A DNA stretch of 64,000 nt from Maricaulis sp048270265 (GCF_048270265.1 NZ_JBLWTD010000008.1:62001-126000); one strand, 5' to 3'; positions 1 through 9,603 are shown, counted from the first letter of the stretch. Numbers and translations are program-made. Notes: generated by a model not told the origin, from the letters alone.

Positions 1-807
1 CACAACATCCTTGAACACCCGGTGTCCGTCCTGATCCAGGCCCGGCGTGTAGTCGGGGTCGACCGTGCGTTCGGCGATATTGATGAAGCCATAGTCCGAG
101 CGCAGATGATTGGAGAACTTGTTCTGGGTATGGGTGCCCAGCACTTCCCAGCCGCCCGGCGTGCCGTCATCAGCCTCGACCAGCATGGCGCTCGCGGCAT
201 CGCCGAAGATGAAGTGCACATCGCGGCGCGAATGCACATTGATGCAGGTCATGATTTCCGGTGAGCAGACCAGGATGCGCCGGGCCTGGCCGGAGCGAAT
301 CATCGCATTGGCGATATTCAGCCCGTACAGGGCTGAGGCGCAGGCCATGGTCAGATCGAAGGACCAGCCGGTGGCGCCGATCAGGTTCTGGATCTCGCAG
401 GACAGGCCGGGGAAATTGCGTTGCTGAGCCGAGGACGCAACGATGACGCCATCGATTTCCGATCCGTCACGCCCGGCCTTGTCCAGCGCCGGCCTGACGG
501 CCTTCATGGCAAATTCGGCCTGGGCAGAAATGTCCTCGAACCGCCGGGGCGGAATGCGGGGTGTCATATAGTCGATGTCCAGGATGCCGGATTTTTCATA
601 CACATGCCGGCGTTCAATCCCGGAGGCATTGGTGATGAATTCGCTGCTGGAGAAGGGAACCTCCTCAACCTCGCCGGCGGCGATTGCCGCAGCGTGCTCG
701 GCATTGAAGCGCCGGGCATAGGCATTGTAGCTGTCCACCAGTTCGGCGTTGGTGATGACATTGGACGGTGCCCAATATCCGGTTGAGCGAATAATGCTGG
801 TGTGCAC
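1..807 (-). CDS. 3-oxoacyl-ACP synthase III family protein (FabH-like), C-terminus beyond window
   Basis: Thiolase-fold condensing enzyme of the ketoacyl-ACP synthase III type, which joins an acyl starter to a malonyl-type extender. Only the first 269 codons are in the window. The N-terminus (IIRSTGYWAP) and overall sequence match the complete paralogue at 2375-3490. The nucleophilic Cys lies at about residue 156 in DLTMACASALYG, the usual KAS III active-site context; the catalytic His and Asn fall off the edge. I place the start at a GTG (805-807) because the homology begins there and a GGATGGGG lies upstream. No ATG fits. The natural substrate is unknown; this subgroup has an insertion after the N-terminus that makes it longer than housekeeping FabH. 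Confidence 0.85.
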   Translation of the reverse strand, partial: MHTSIIRSTGYWAPSNVITNAELVDSYNAYARRFNAEHAAAIAAGEVEEVPFSSSEFITNASGIERRHVYEKSGILDIDYMTPRIPPRRFEDISAQAEFAMKAVRPALDKAGRDGSEIDGVIVASSAQQRNFPGLSCEIQNLIGATGWSFDLTMACASALYGLNIANAMIRSGQARRILVCSPEIMTCINVHSRRDVHFIFGDAASAMLVEADDGTPGGWEVLGTHTQNKFSNHLRSDYGFINIAERTVDPDYTPGLDQDGHRVFKDVV

Positions 808-1034
808 GGCTTCGGCCCCATCCCTGCTATCTCTTGCGTTCACCGTAATACATGGACGCGCCTAATCAATGCGGCCTTGCACAATGGTGAGAGTTTGCGT
901 CGCCGCCACGGGATCGAGCAGGTGTGCACCAAAATGCGGCGTTGAAGGTGCATTTGCAGCAAAATTCCTGCTTGAGATCGACAGTTCCGTCACGCCTTCC
1001 CTAGCTTTGATGCGTTGCAGCATCCGGGAGAGCC

Positions 1035-2264
1035 ATGATGGAAGACGCAGTGACCGACTCAGGCAATATCGCGTGGATCCTGACAGCGACGGCCCTCGTC
1101 CTGATGATGACGATCCCGGGCCTCGCCCTGTTCTATGGCGGCATGGTACGGCGCAAGAACGTCCTCTCGACCATGATGCAGAGCCTCGGTGCGACGGCAG
1201 CCGTGACGGTGCTCTGGGCGCTGATCGCCTACAGCCTGGCCTTCTCCGACGGCGGCGGCCTCAACACATTTGTCGGCGGGCTCGACCGGATCGGTCTGAT
1301 CGGCATCACGCCGGAAACGATGTCGGGCGATCTGCCGGAAAACCTGTTTTTCATCTTCCAGCTCACCTTCGCGATCATCACCGTGGCGATCATCGCCGGT
1401 GCGGCCGTTGAGCGTATCCGTTTCTCCGCCTTCATGATCTTTGCCTCCGCCTGGTTGATCCTCGTCTATGCACCGATCTGTCACTGGGTCTGGGGCGGTG
1501 GCTTCCTGTCGGATGCCGGCGTACTCGATTTCGCTGGCGGCGCGGTGGTGCACATCAATGCCGGTGTCGCAGGCCTGGTGCTGGCGAAATTCCTCGGCCC
1601 GCGGCGCGGCTATCCGGGTTCGCAGATGATGCCCGACAATCTGGTGCTGACCGTGATCGGTGCCGGCCTGCTCTGGGTTGGCTGGTTCGGTTTCAATGGC
1701 GGCTCGGCGCTGGCGGCCGATGGCGCGGCAGCCCATGCTTTCGTCACCACCCAGCTGGCGGCAGCTTCGGCCCTGCTGACCTGGATCATCATCGAATGGC
1801 TGCGCCGCGGCAAGGCGAGCGTGCTCGGTGCCGCCTCCGGCGCGATTGCCGGTCTCGTTGCGATCACGCCGGCCGCCGGTTTCGTGCCGGCCTGGGCTGC
1901 CTTCATCATCGGCGCGGCCGGTGCGGCAGGGGCCTATTGGGGTGTCACCGGGCTGAAACGCTGGGGCAAGTGGGATGACACGCTCGACGCTTTCGGCCTG
2001 CATGGTGTCGGTGGTCTGGTCGGTGCGGTCCTGACGGGCGTCTTCGCTTCGGAAGCGATCGGCGGAGCGCCCGGCGCCATCGAGGGCAATCTGATGCAGG
2101 TCTTTACCCAGAGCTGGGGCGCGCTCGCGGCGGCCCTGTATTGCGGCGCGGTGACCTGGGTCATCCTGTTCATTCTGTCGAAATTCATGACACTGCGCGT
2201 CAGCGAAGAGGACGAAGTCACCGGCCTCGACACGACGCTGCACGGCGAATCCGTCGCCTCGTAA
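1035..2264 (+). CDS. amtB: Ammonium transporter (Amt/MEP/Rh family)
   Basis: Integral inner-membrane channel that takes up ammonium/ammonia. The 409-residue product has the usual eleven-helix Amt layout: an N-terminal helix (ALVLMMTIPGLALFYGGMVR) with the family motif GLALFYGG, a central HWVWGGGF stretch, and the GLHGVGGLVG motif near residue 320 carrying a pore histidine. The C-terminal cytosolic tail is short. GGGAG ends 4 bases before the ATG. No glnK gene is adjacent, which is unusual because amtB and glnK are normally co-transcribed; both neighbours are KAS III genes on the opposite strand. A hairpin terminator follows directly. Confident assignment. Confidence 0.95.
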   Translation: MMEDAVTDSGNIAWILTATALVLMMTIPGLALFYGGMVRRKNVLSTMMQSLGATAAVTVLWALIAYSLAFSDGGGLNTFVGGLDRIGLIGITPETMSGDLPENLFFIFQLTFAIITVAIIAGAAVERIRFSAFMIFASAWLILVYAPICHWVWGGGFLSDAGVLDFAGGAVVHINAGVAGLVLAKFLGPRRGYPGSQMMPDNLVLTVIGAGLLWVGWFGFNGGSALAADGAAAHAFVTTQLAAASALLTWIIIEWLRRGKASVLGAASGAIAGLVAITPAAGFVPAWAAFIIGAAGAAGAYWGVTGLKRWGKWDDTLDAFGLHGVGGLVGAVLTGVFASEAIGGAPGAIEGNLMQVFTQSWGALAAALYCGAVTWVILFILSKFMTLRVSEEDEVTGLDTTLHGESVAS

Positions 2265-2266
2265 TA

Positions 2267-2299
2267 AAACGCCCTCCGGCTACGGGCCGGAGGGCGTAA
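2267..2299 (+). terminator. Intrinsic-type terminator after amtB
   Basis: A perfect 11-bp GC-rich stem (2270-2280 pairing with 2286-2296, five-base loop) starts a few bases after the amtB stop. It is preceded by AAAA and followed by only a weak T stretch, so it may also serve the convergent gene at 2375-3490. Confidence 0.7.
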
Positions 2300-2374
2300 C
2301 ATTCTGTCTGGCCGGTTGGCGCGCTGTGTTCGTGGCGTTTCCCGACCGGCCGGGCAGGGCCTCGCCTCTGCCGC

Positions 2375-3490
2375 CTACAGGCGTTCGATGAACACCGTGC
2401 CGGCCGAATAGCCAGCCCCGAAAGAGCAGATCAGCCCTTTCTCGCCCGCTTCAAACCCGTCATGATTCCGGTGGAAGGCGACCAGCGAGCCGGCACCGGC
2501 GGTATTGGCGAATTCGTCGAGGATGACCGGGGCTTCGCCCTCTGCGGCATCACGGCCGAGCACCTTGCGCGCCACCATCAGGTTCATGTTGATATTGGCC
2601 TGGTGCAGCCAGAGGCGTTTCAGGTCGGTGGGTGCCAGATCGATCGCGGCGAGATCCTCGAGGATCATGTCGGCGACCATCGGGCAGACCTCCTTGTAGA
2701 CCTTGCGGCCTTCCTGCACGAAATAGCGGTCCTCAAACTCCGGTTCCGGCACTTCGCAGGCATTGAGGAAGCCGAAATTCGAACGGATATTGTTCGAGAA
2801 TTTCGTCATCATCCGGGTGCCGAGAATGCGCCAGCCATCGCCATTGGCAACGTCCTCGGCCTCGATCAGCATCGCCACGGCGACATCGCCGAAGATGAAA
2901 TGACTGTCGCGGTCGCGGAAATTGAGCTGTGCCGTCGTCAGTTCCGGACACACGACCAGGACCGATTTGGCCATCCCCGATTTGATCATGTTGACGGCAT
3001 TGATGATGGCGAATGTGCCCGATGAACAGGCGACCGTCATGTCGAAGCCGAAGCCCTCGATCCCGAGTGCGTCCTGGATCTCGATGGCGATGCACGGATA
3101 GGTGCGCTGCATCGAGGTGCCCGAACAGATCACCGCGTCGACATCGGCGGCATCGCGGCCGGCATTTTCCAGCGCCTGGCGGGCGGCGGCGACGCCGCAC
3201 TCGGCCATCAGCGAGATTTCTTCATTCGGTCGCGGCCGGACGGCGGGGCGCATGCGGTCAACGTCGAGCACGCCCTTCTTGTCGATCGTATAGCGCGACT
3301 TGATGCCGGAGGCTTTTTCGATGAAGCCGGATGAGGAGGGGTTCTTGGCCTCGACCGCGCCGCGCTTGATCGCGTCGGCATGTTCGGCGTTATAGAGCTC
3401 GACATGCTTGTTATAGCACTCGACCAGCTCCTCATTCGATACTGATTCCTCAGGGACCCACAGGCCAGTGGACCGGATAACCGCGTTCAT
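2375..3490 (-). CDS. 3-oxoacyl-ACP synthase III family protein (FabH-like)
   Basis: Complete 371-residue KAS III enzyme. The catalytic triad is visible: Cys155 in DMTVACSSGTF, His in LWLHQANIN and Asn in EFANTAGAGS. It is about 50 residues longer than typical FabH, with the extra length in a segment after residue 30 that is shared with the paralogue at 1-807. The two probably arose by duplication and sit either side of amtB. No acyl carrier protein or other fatty-acid genes are adjacent, so a housekeeping fabH role is unlikely; a specialised acyl condensation is inferred. The ATG start is supported by alignment with the paralogue. Confidence 0.88.
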   Translation of the reverse strand: MNAVIRSTGLWVPEESVSNEELVECYNKHVELYNAEHADAIKRGAVEAKNPSSSGFIEKASGIKSRYTIDKKGVLDVDRMRPAVRPRPNEEISLMAECGVAAARQALENAGRDAADVDAVICSGTSMQRTYPCIAIEIQDALGIEGFGFDMTVACSSGTFAIINAVNMIKSGMAKSVLVVCPELTTAQLNFRDRDSHFIFGDVAVAMLIEAEDVANGDGWRILGTRMMTKFSNNIRSNFGFLNACEVPEPEFEDRYFVQEGRKVYKEVCPMVADMILEDLAAIDLAPTDLKRLWLHQANINMNLMVARKVLGRDAAEGEAPVILDEFANTAGAGSLVAFHRNHDGFEAGEKGLICSFGAGYSAGTVFIERL

Positions 3491-3712
3491 TTGAGCAACT
3501 CCAGACGGGGCCAGACATGGCCGGACTCGGATCTTACAAGCGCGGCAACCTAGTCGCCTGTGGCCGCGGCGTCACCTGTGGATGACGGTTGGCCGCCTGC
3601 GGTGGCGGCCGGGACGCTGCCCGGAATGCCGCCGCCGCTCCAGTGTCCGGCTTGCCTGCGGGGTGGCATCACGGCTATCTGGACTGCAATAATGGTTGGT
3701 CCAAGGGTGCCC

Positions 3713-5665
3713 ATGACTGAAACGGCGGCAGAATTCATGCGCGAGGGTCAGGCCTTGCTGGCGGGCGGATCGCAGACAGAGGCCTGTCTCGCCTTCTGCC
3801 GGGCGCTCGATCGCGAGCCGCGGCTGGTGGCGGCGCATTACAATCTCGGCGCGGTGCTTCTGATGTCAGGCCGCGCCCGGGAAGGTCTACCCTGTCTGAT
3901 GACCGCCGCGATGCTGCAGCCCGGCGTCGCCCAGCTGATCATCGCGCTCGCCCGTGCGCTGGTCGAGACCGGTGAAGCCGGGCGTGCGGCCAGCCTTCTC
4001 GCCAAGGCGTGCCGGGAGCAGCCCGGTGATGCCGCATTGCGCGAAGCGTCCGCGCAATGCCCGCCGCCCGTCACGATGGATGGACGCCTGGACGGTTTTG
4101 CAACCCGCATCGCCGCAGCCGAGGGCAATGCCATGTACGCCGAGGCCATGGCGGCCCATGAAGCCGGCAGGGTCGGGGAAGCCTATTCGCGGGCGTCGGA
4201 GCTGGTCTGGATTGCACCGCAATCGGTCGCGGTCTGGAGCCTGCTCGCCGAAACGGCCTTGCGCGCGGGCCACGGCGACCATGCCGAGATGTGCGCGCGC
4301 CGGGCGCTGGCGATCACACCGAAGAATGCGCAATGCTGGGCGGTGCTGGCCCGGATGGTCGGCGAGGCCGAGGGGCGCTCTGATGATGCCGGTCCCATCT
4401 GGCAGGCGGCGCTCAATCTGGACCCCGTCAATCTCGAGCTGTTTGCGCAAGCCGCCAGCTGGCATGACCGCCATCTTGACCCCGAGGCGATGCTGGCCCT
4501 GATCGAGACCGCGCGGCGTGCCGGTGCCGACTTCACCCGCCCCGATCTGCTCGATGTGCAGGCCCGGGCCCAGCTGCGCGCCGGGAAACTCGAGGCGGCG
4601 CACGCGAGTATCAAACAGTCCCTCGCCGGACCGGGGGAGCCCGACCAGCTGCGCAGCCGCCACTTCACCCGGGGCGCCATCGCCGACAAGCTCGGCCAGT
4701 ATCGCGAGGCTCATGCCGCGTTTCTGGACGGCAATGCCTTGCTGGAGGCCGTCTGGGAGCAAGACGGTCCGTGTGATCACACCATGGTCACGCGCCGGAT
4801 CGAGAGCCTGCATCGCCGGCTCGACGCCGAGATTGCGTCGGGCCAGAGCGCCGTCGCTGACAGCGGGGAGGGGCCGGACAATATCGCTTTCCTGGTCGGA
4901 TTTCCGCGTTCGGGCACGACACTTCTCGACACGATCTTGCGCTCGCATTCCCGTGTCAGTGTAGTCGAGGAGAAGCGTGTGCTTGGCGATGCCCTGCGCA
5001 GCGTCGTCAGCGGGATGAGCGGTGACGAATCCAATTTCACCGAGGACTGGCTCGACCGGCTGGAGCTCAGCGATACCGGGGTTTTGCGGGCCAGCTATCT
5101 TGAGCAGATGGCCCGCCACGCCGGCGAGCCGCTCGCCAGCGACCGGGTCTATATCGACAAGCTGCCGCTCAACATGAACTGGGCGCCATTGATCCATCGG
5201 CTTTTCCCGCGCGCGGTCTTTATCCTCGCCGGGCGGCACCCGCTCGATGTTGCCGTCAGCAATCTGGCCCAGGACTTCAAGCCCAACAATGCCATGCTCA
5301 ACATGACCAGCCTGGCGCGGATCGACCGGTTGTATGATCTCAGTTTTTCACTGTGGGAGGCCTTCGAGGCCTGGCGCGAGCCGGTTGTCGAACGCATCGC
5401 CTATGAGGGCCTGATCCAGGATCTGGAAGCCAGTGTGACGCCCCTGATGCAGCGCCTCGGCCTGGAGTTCGAACCGGCGCAGGCGCGCTATTTCGAGACG
5501 GCCCGCCAGCGCGGCCGCATCAATACGCCCAGCGCCAACCAGGTTACCCAGACTCTGTATGCGACTTCGCGGGAGCGCTGGCGTCACTATGACTTCGCCT
5601 TTGAGGGCGAGGACAGCGGGCACTTGCGGGCGTGGGCGAAACGCATGGGCTATGCTATCGCCTGA
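3713..5665 (+). CDS. TPR-repeat sulfotransferase family protein
   Basis: About 650 residues in two parts. The N-terminal ~370 residues are alanine-rich helical repeats of the tetratricopeptide type (for example LDREPRLVAAHYNLGAVLLM). The C-terminal part is a P-loop sulfotransferase: VGFPRSGTTLLDTILRSH near residue 398 is the 5'-phosphosulfate-binding loop of PAPS-dependent enzymes, followed by VYIDKLPLN and FILAGRHPLDVAVS. An upstream in-frame extension to 3560 exists, but AAGGGTG just before the ATG at 3713 and the onset of TPR-like sequence favour the shorter start; 3692 is an alternative. The acceptor is unknown. Such fusions are frequent in Caulobacterales (knowledge, not shown here). Confidence 0.85.
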   Translation: MTETAAEFMREGQALLAGGSQTEACLAFCRALDREPRLVAAHYNLGAVLLMSGRAREGLPCLMTAAMLQPGVAQLIIALARALVETGEAGRAASLLAKACREQPGDAALREASAQCPPPVTMDGRLDGFATRIAAAEGNAMYAEAMAAHEAGRVGEAYSRASELVWIAPQSVAVWSLLAETALRAGHGDHAEMCARRALAITPKNAQCWAVLARMVGEAEGRSDDAGPIWQAALNLDPVNLELFAQAASWHDRHLDPEAMLALIETARRAGADFTRPDLLDVQARAQLRAGKLEAAHASIKQSLAGPGEPDQLRSRHFTRGAIADKLGQYREAHAAFLDGNALLEAVWEQDGPCDHTMVTRRIESLHRRLDAEIASGQSAVADSGEGPDNIAFLVGFPRSGTTLLDTILRSHSRVSVVEEKRVLGDALRSVVSGMSGDESNFTEDWLDRLELSDTGVLRASYLEQMARHAGEPLASDRVYIDKLPLNMNWAPLIHRLFPRAVFILAGRHPLDVAVSNLAQDFKPNNAMLNMTSLARIDRLYDLSFSLWEAFEAWREPVVERIAYEGLIQDLEASVTPLMQRLGLEFEPAQARYFETARQRGRINTPSANQVTQTLYATSRERWRHYDFAFEGEDSGHLRAWAKRMGYAIA

Positions 5666-5726
5666 GCATGCCGCGCCTCAGGGCCGGGCTTTGAGCCAGT
5701 GAGCTGGCGCTGCGAGGAGTATTGCA

Positions 5727-6488
5727 ATGCCGGATCAATCCACCCCGACCGAAATGGGCTACAAGGCCCAGCTTCTGGCCCTGCAGGTCCAGCTGGTGAT
5801 GTTGCAGCGTCATCTCATCGCCAGCGACCAGCGTCTGCTGGTGCTGATCGAGGGGCGTGATGCGGCTGGCAAGGACGGGCTGATCAAGCGCATCACCCGC
5901 CATATGAGCCCGCGCGAAACCCGCGTCGTGGCGCTCGGCAAGCCGTCGGACCGTGACCGTTCGAGCTGGTATTTCCAGCGCTATGTCCCCTATCTGCCGG
6001 CTGATGGTGAGATCGCCCTGTTCAACCGCTCCTGGTACAACCGGGCCGGCGTGGAACGGGTGATGGGCTTTTGCACCGAGGCGCAGCACGAGGCCTTCTA
6101 CAAGGATGTGCTGACTTTCGAACGCCTGCTGGTTTCCTCGGGCACGACTGTGCTCAAATACTATCTCGACATCTCCTACGACGAGCAGGCCGAACGTCTC
6201 GCCGAGCGGAAGACCAGCCCGCTCACTTCCTGGAAGATCAGCCCGATCGATGCCGTCGCGCTGGACAAGTTCGATGATTATTCCCGCGCCCGTGATCGCA
6301 TGCTGGCCGAGACCGGCTCGCAGGACCTGCCCTGGCGCGTCGTGTCGGCCGACAGCAAGAAAAAGACACGCCTGGCGGTGATCGCCGACATCCTGCGCTC
6401 GGTCGAATGCCCGCACCTCGTGGCGCCGGAGCCGGGCGAGGTCGCGCCGGTCCTGCATTGCGGTGCCGACGGGCCGGCAACGGGCTGA
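5727..6488 (+). CDS. Polyphosphate kinase 2 family protein (PPK2)
   Basis: A 253-residue P-loop kinase that transfers phosphate between polyphosphate and nucleotides. The Walker A variant GRDAAGKDG is at residues 43-51, the lid region carries NRSWYNRAGVERV, and KPSDRDRSSWYFQRYV matches the PPK2 core. Length fits the single-domain class. GAGGAG precedes the ATG by about 9 bases. It lies 61 bp downstream of the sulfotransferase gene on the same strand and could be co-transcribed. Whether it prefers GDP/ADP or AMP cannot be read from the sequence. Confidence 0.9.
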   Translation: MPDQSTPTEMGYKAQLLALQVQLVMLQRHLIASDQRLLVLIEGRDAAGKDGLIKRITRHMSPRETRVVALGKPSDRDRSSWYFQRYVPYLPADGEIALFNRSWYNRAGVERVMGFCTEAQHEAFYKDVLTFERLLVSSGTTVLKYYLDISYDEQAERLAERKTSPLTSWKISPIDAVALDKFDDYSRARDRMLAETGSQDLPWRVVSADSKKKTRLAVIADILRSVECPHLVAPEPGEVAPVLHCGADGPATG

Positions 6489-6518
6489 TCCGCACGGGCG
6501 TGCCGCCGCGAGTGGTGT

Positions 6519-8486
6519 TCAGAAATGTTTCCGGAAGAACCGCTTTACGCCGGGTGGCACCAGCGCGACGAATATCCTGAGAAGCAATAGCCCGGCGAAA
6601 CCGACCAGCAGGCTGACAATACCGCGCAGGCCGACCAGCGTCAGATGGCGGTCCGGCTGATTGAGTTCGAATTGGCTCACCTGTGCCGCGACCTCGCCAA
6701 GGTCGACCAGGCAATCTTTTGCAACCTCGCATGAGGTGAAATCGCCAAGGCCGGCAAATGTGGTCGCGGAGATGGTGGCGACGACGGCAAACGCGCCGAG
6801 CAGGACGGCTCCATTGGTCAGGCGTTCCGTATTGCTGGCGAGATTCAGATCGTGCAGACGGTCGAAGCGGGACCTTACGCCATCGGCACGCCGGGCGATC
6901 TGGTGCAGATGGTCCCACTGCGGCATCAGGCGACGCCGGACGAACTCATCATAGGGCTCCCACCCTTCAATCCGGTCGATGCTGATATCGTCGAGCAGGC
7001 GTTTGAAGTCCCGGGCATAATAGGCTGAGCGCGACAGGCGGTAGTCGAGCCCGTCCTCGACGCCGCCGGTGACGTCGAACAGTGCCCGGCTGATCGCCCG
7101 GATCTCCTTGTTGTCGACGTCCTTGCGCTTCAGGATAGTGCTGTAGAGCCTGCCAATACTGGCATCGACCTCGCGTAGCTGGTAGCTGGCATTCCACAGC
7201 TGATCGAGACTTTTCAGACTGATCATCCGCAGCGTGCCGAGCGAATGGATGCGCAGGACCAGGCGGTCCAGCCGCCGTTCCAGCGCCGTGCGGGCTTCCA
7301 GGCTGTGTTCGGCGCAGTAGAAGATGGCGAAACGGCCTGCTGTCCGGTTCGGGTCGGCCGGGAGGCTGCCCTTTCTGGGCGGCTCGACAGGAAGCCCGGC
7401 CCCGAAAGAGGAGGCAAAAAGGGCGCGTCCATGCAGCACGAGATTGGCGACAGTCCGGCGCCTGTAGGCGGGAACAATGTCGCTGGGCGGTTTGGCACCG
7501 GGCCAGTGCATGGCATGCCTGAGCGCGGTGTTGCGTTCGAGTGCCCGGCCGGCGCTGACCCTGTTCCAGCGCCGTGGGCGGCTCGGCGGGTCGAGCTCTT
7601 CGCCCTTCTTCTCCGGAAGCGGCATATGCACGGTCGGGCGGTCGTCGGCCAGATCGGTTTCAATGAAACGTTCTCCAAAGGCATTGGTGCCCCATTCCGC
7701 CAGATGCGCGTCCATCTCGCCCTGCCCGCCGGCCCCGGCCAGCCAGATCCGCGGCAGCACGATGCCGCGATAATTGGCAAAGACCTGTCCCGGCGCCTGG
7801 AACGGGTGGGGCTTGCCATCGCTGTCCGGCACCTTGGCCCAGGCATCGGTAAACAGACGGTCCCAGGCCTCGCCGGCGCGCTGCATATAGTCCGCCGCGC
7901 TTTCTTCCGGCTGGCGCCGGATGGCTTCGAAAACCTCGTCAACCAGCTGGTCGAGCTGCGGGTTGGTGCGCAGGAATGCTTCGTTGGTGAAGGGGTCATA
8001 CCGCCCCGGCTCGGCACCCGGTGAGGTCCTGTGTTCCTCGAGCGGTGCCCGTTGTGGCGCACTGACCGGCTGGTAGAAGGTGAAGCTGACATATTCCGTG
8101 TGGTATTCGCAGCGCAGGACCAGCGCGCGCTCGGCGCCGAGTTCGTAGAATGTGAAGGTGTCGCGCTGCACAAAGGGAACTCTGGCATCGGAACCGTTTG
8201 TTCCGCCGGCGAGCACGAGACGGTCCCCGGCGGGCGCGCCAAGCCGGTCGAGAAACGCGTTGATCTCCTCGAGCCAGCCCTGCTTCTCGGTGACGAAATC
8301 ACTTTGAGCGGCTTTCCGTTTTCGTGACCCCCCGGCCGTTGCCTTGGGCCAGCATGCGAAATGCCAGGTCAGATAGGGCGGCCGGACCTGGTCCGGATGA
8401 CGCCTTTGTGCCTCAGCATTCAGCCGCCCGAAATCGCGTGGATACTCGAACTTCAGCCGTGGTGAACCCTTCGTGTGATCGGTCAT
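6519..8486 (-). CDS. DUF3422-like membrane-anchored protein
   Basis: 655 residues. The N-terminal half contains ALVLRCEYHTEYVSFTFYQ, resembling the conserved HTEF-type segment of DUF3422 proteins. The middle (residues ~400-560) is rich in charged helices. The C-terminus has two hydrophobic segments, one around NGAVLLGAFAVVATISATT and one around GIVSLLVGFAGLLLLRIFVAL, separated by a short loop containing two cysteines. This helical-rod-plus-two-TM layout recalls CorA-like topology. No catalytic motif is recognised. It is convergent with the PPK2 gene, 30 bp away. The family assignment is moderate; function is unknown. Confidence 0.65.
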   Translation of the reverse strand: MTDHTKGSPRLKFEYPRDFGRLNAEAQRRHPDQVRPPYLTWHFACWPKATAGGSRKRKAAQSDFVTEKQGWLEEINAFLDRLGAPAGDRLVLAGGTNGSDARVPFVQRDTFTFYELGAERALVLRCEYHTEYVSFTFYQPVSAPQRAPLEEHRTSPGAEPGRYDPFTNEAFLRTNPQLDQLVDEVFEAIRRQPEESAADYMQRAGEAWDRLFTDAWAKVPDSDGKPHPFQAPGQVFANYRGIVLPRIWLAGAGGQGEMDAHLAEWGTNAFGERFIETDLADDRPTVHMPLPEKKGEELDPPSRPRRWNRVSAGRALERNTALRHAMHWPGAKPPSDIVPAYRRRTVANLVLHGRALFASSFGAGLPVEPPRKGSLPADPNRTAGRFAIFYCAEHSLEARTALERRLDRLVLRIHSLGTLRMISLKSLDQLWNASYQLREVDASIGRLYSTILKRKDVDNKEIRAISRALFDVTGGVEDGLDYRLSRSAYYARDFKRLLDDISIDRIEGWEPYDEFVRRRLMPQWDHLHQIARRADGVRSRFDRLHDLNLASNTERLTNGAVLLGAFAVVATISATTFAGLGDFTSCEVAKDCLVDLGEVAAQVSQFELNQPDRHLTLVGLRGIVSLLVGFAGLLLLRIFVALVPPGVKRFFRKHF

Positions 8487-8668
8487 CCCCCCTCACTTCG
8501 CAACCAGACGTCGTTGAGGACGCTACCCGTACAACCCAATTGCGTCAAATCGGGCTTAGGCCGACCTGCGCGTGCATAGGCGGCTGGGCCTGCGGGTTCC
8601 ACGTGGTCCGGACCGTCGGCGGGGCATTGTGTTTGATTACAATTCGAGGCTCAGCTAAATATCAAATC

Positions 8669-9031
8669 ATGAACAATGCCTTCAAAGCCCTGTCTGACCC
8701 GACTCGCCGGCGGGTGCTGGAATTGCTCAAGCAGGGTCCGCTCAGCGCGGGTGAGCTTGCGGACCAGTTCGTGGTGTCAAAGTCGACGATGTCCGCGCAT
8801 TTCGCGATCCTGCGCGAAGCGGGACTGGTGGCGTCGGAAAAACGGGGCAAGTCGGTCGTCTATCACCTGCAATTGTCGGTGCTGGAGGATGCGCTGCTCG
8901 GCTTTGCGCGGCTGTTCGGATGGGAAATGGGCGTGCGAGCCGAAGCGGCTGATGTGCCGGATGACAAGAAGGAAATTGAGGCAGGACCAGGGAGGGTGAG
9001 AGAGCCCGGTTCGGGATCAGTGCCGGGCTGA
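8669..9031 (+). CDS. ArsR-family winged-helix transcriptional regulator
   Basis: A 120-residue regulator. The helix-turn-helix is obvious: FKALSDPTRRRVLELLKQG, then LSAGELADQFVVSKSTMSAHF and the wing KRGKSVVYHL. No metal-binding CxC pair is present, so it belongs with the SdpR-like, non-metal ArsR group. Start chosen at MNNAFKALSDP because every family member begins just before this helix; the open frame extends much further upstream but without homology. The membrane-protein gene begins 5 bp after the stop. In SdpR-SdpI pairs the regulator represses a downstream membrane gene; the same logic is inferred here. Confidence 0.85.
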   Translation: MNNAFKALSDPTRRRVLELLKQGPLSAGELADQFVVSKSTMSAHFAILREAGLVASEKRGKSVVYHLQLSVLEDALLGFARLFGWEMGVRAEAADVPDDKKEIEAGPGRVREPGSGSVPG

Positions 9032-9036
9032 CCGGC

Positions 9037-9597
9037 GTGCTGGTCGCCGTCGTGCTCGGGGTCGCCCTGGCCGGCGCATCCGACCTGATCGAACGGACCA
9101 TCGCCAGACGCGGGGTCGGCGCTGCACTGGCGCTATTGCTCTTGGTGCTTGGCGATCAGTTTCCCAAACTGGTCATGCCGGTCGCAGGACGACGGGAGAA
9201 CCCGGCCCCGGTTCTCGCCGCTGAGCGTTTTGCCGCGACCATCCTGGTGTGTGCCGGGCTCGCGGCCCTGCCGGTATGGGTCTGGTGGCCGGCTGCCCAG
9301 GTCATGCAGGTCACCGGCGTCATCATTCTGGCCGGCTTCGCCCTCGCAGCGGCGAACTGGGCGAGGGTCCTGCTGACCGGCGCGGCAGCAGCGGAGGCGG
9401 TCTGCGCCGGGCTGATGAGCTCTCCGGCACGGCTCAGCCTGCTGATGCTGATGCATGCCCTGTTGTGGGTTGCGGTGATCTTTCTGGCGGACTCGATCTG
9501 GGGCGATGTCGTTTCGCGCTGGCTGCTCGTGCCCTTCACCTTGCTCAATGGCTGGCTGGCAATGCTCTTCGCCCGTCGCCGCAAGCAGACAGCCTGA
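9037..9597 (+). CDS. Integral membrane protein downstream of ArsR regulator
   Basis: About 186 residues with five or six hydrophobic segments (for example LLVAVVLGVALAGASDLIE-like N-terminus, GVIILAGFALAAANWARVL, LMLMHALLWVAVIFLADSIW). The C-terminus is basic (FARRRKQTA), suggesting it faces the cytosol. Position behind an ArsR/SdpR-like gene recalls SdpI immunity proteins, but I see no convincing SdpI motif, so no name is given. The start is uncertain: GTG at 9037 lacks a good Shine-Dalgarno, and the GGAGGG at 8991 suggests translation could begin slightly upstream, overlapping the regulator. Confidence 0.7.
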   Translation: MLVAVVLGVALAGASDLIERTIARRGVGAALALLLLVLGDQFPKLVMPVAGRRENPAPVLAAERFAATILVCAGLAALPVWVWWPAAQVMQVTGVIILAGFALAAANWARVLLTGAAAAEAVCAGLMSSPARLSLLMLMHALLWVAVIFLADSIWGDVVSRWLLVPFTLLNGWLAMLFARRRKQTA

Positions 9598-9603
9598 GGG
9601 TCT

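Noticed and set aside
945..975. GG-N10-GC spacing upstream of amtB suggesting a sigma-54 promoter
   Set aside because: Only the spacing fits; the -12 element does not read TTGC and other positions are poor.
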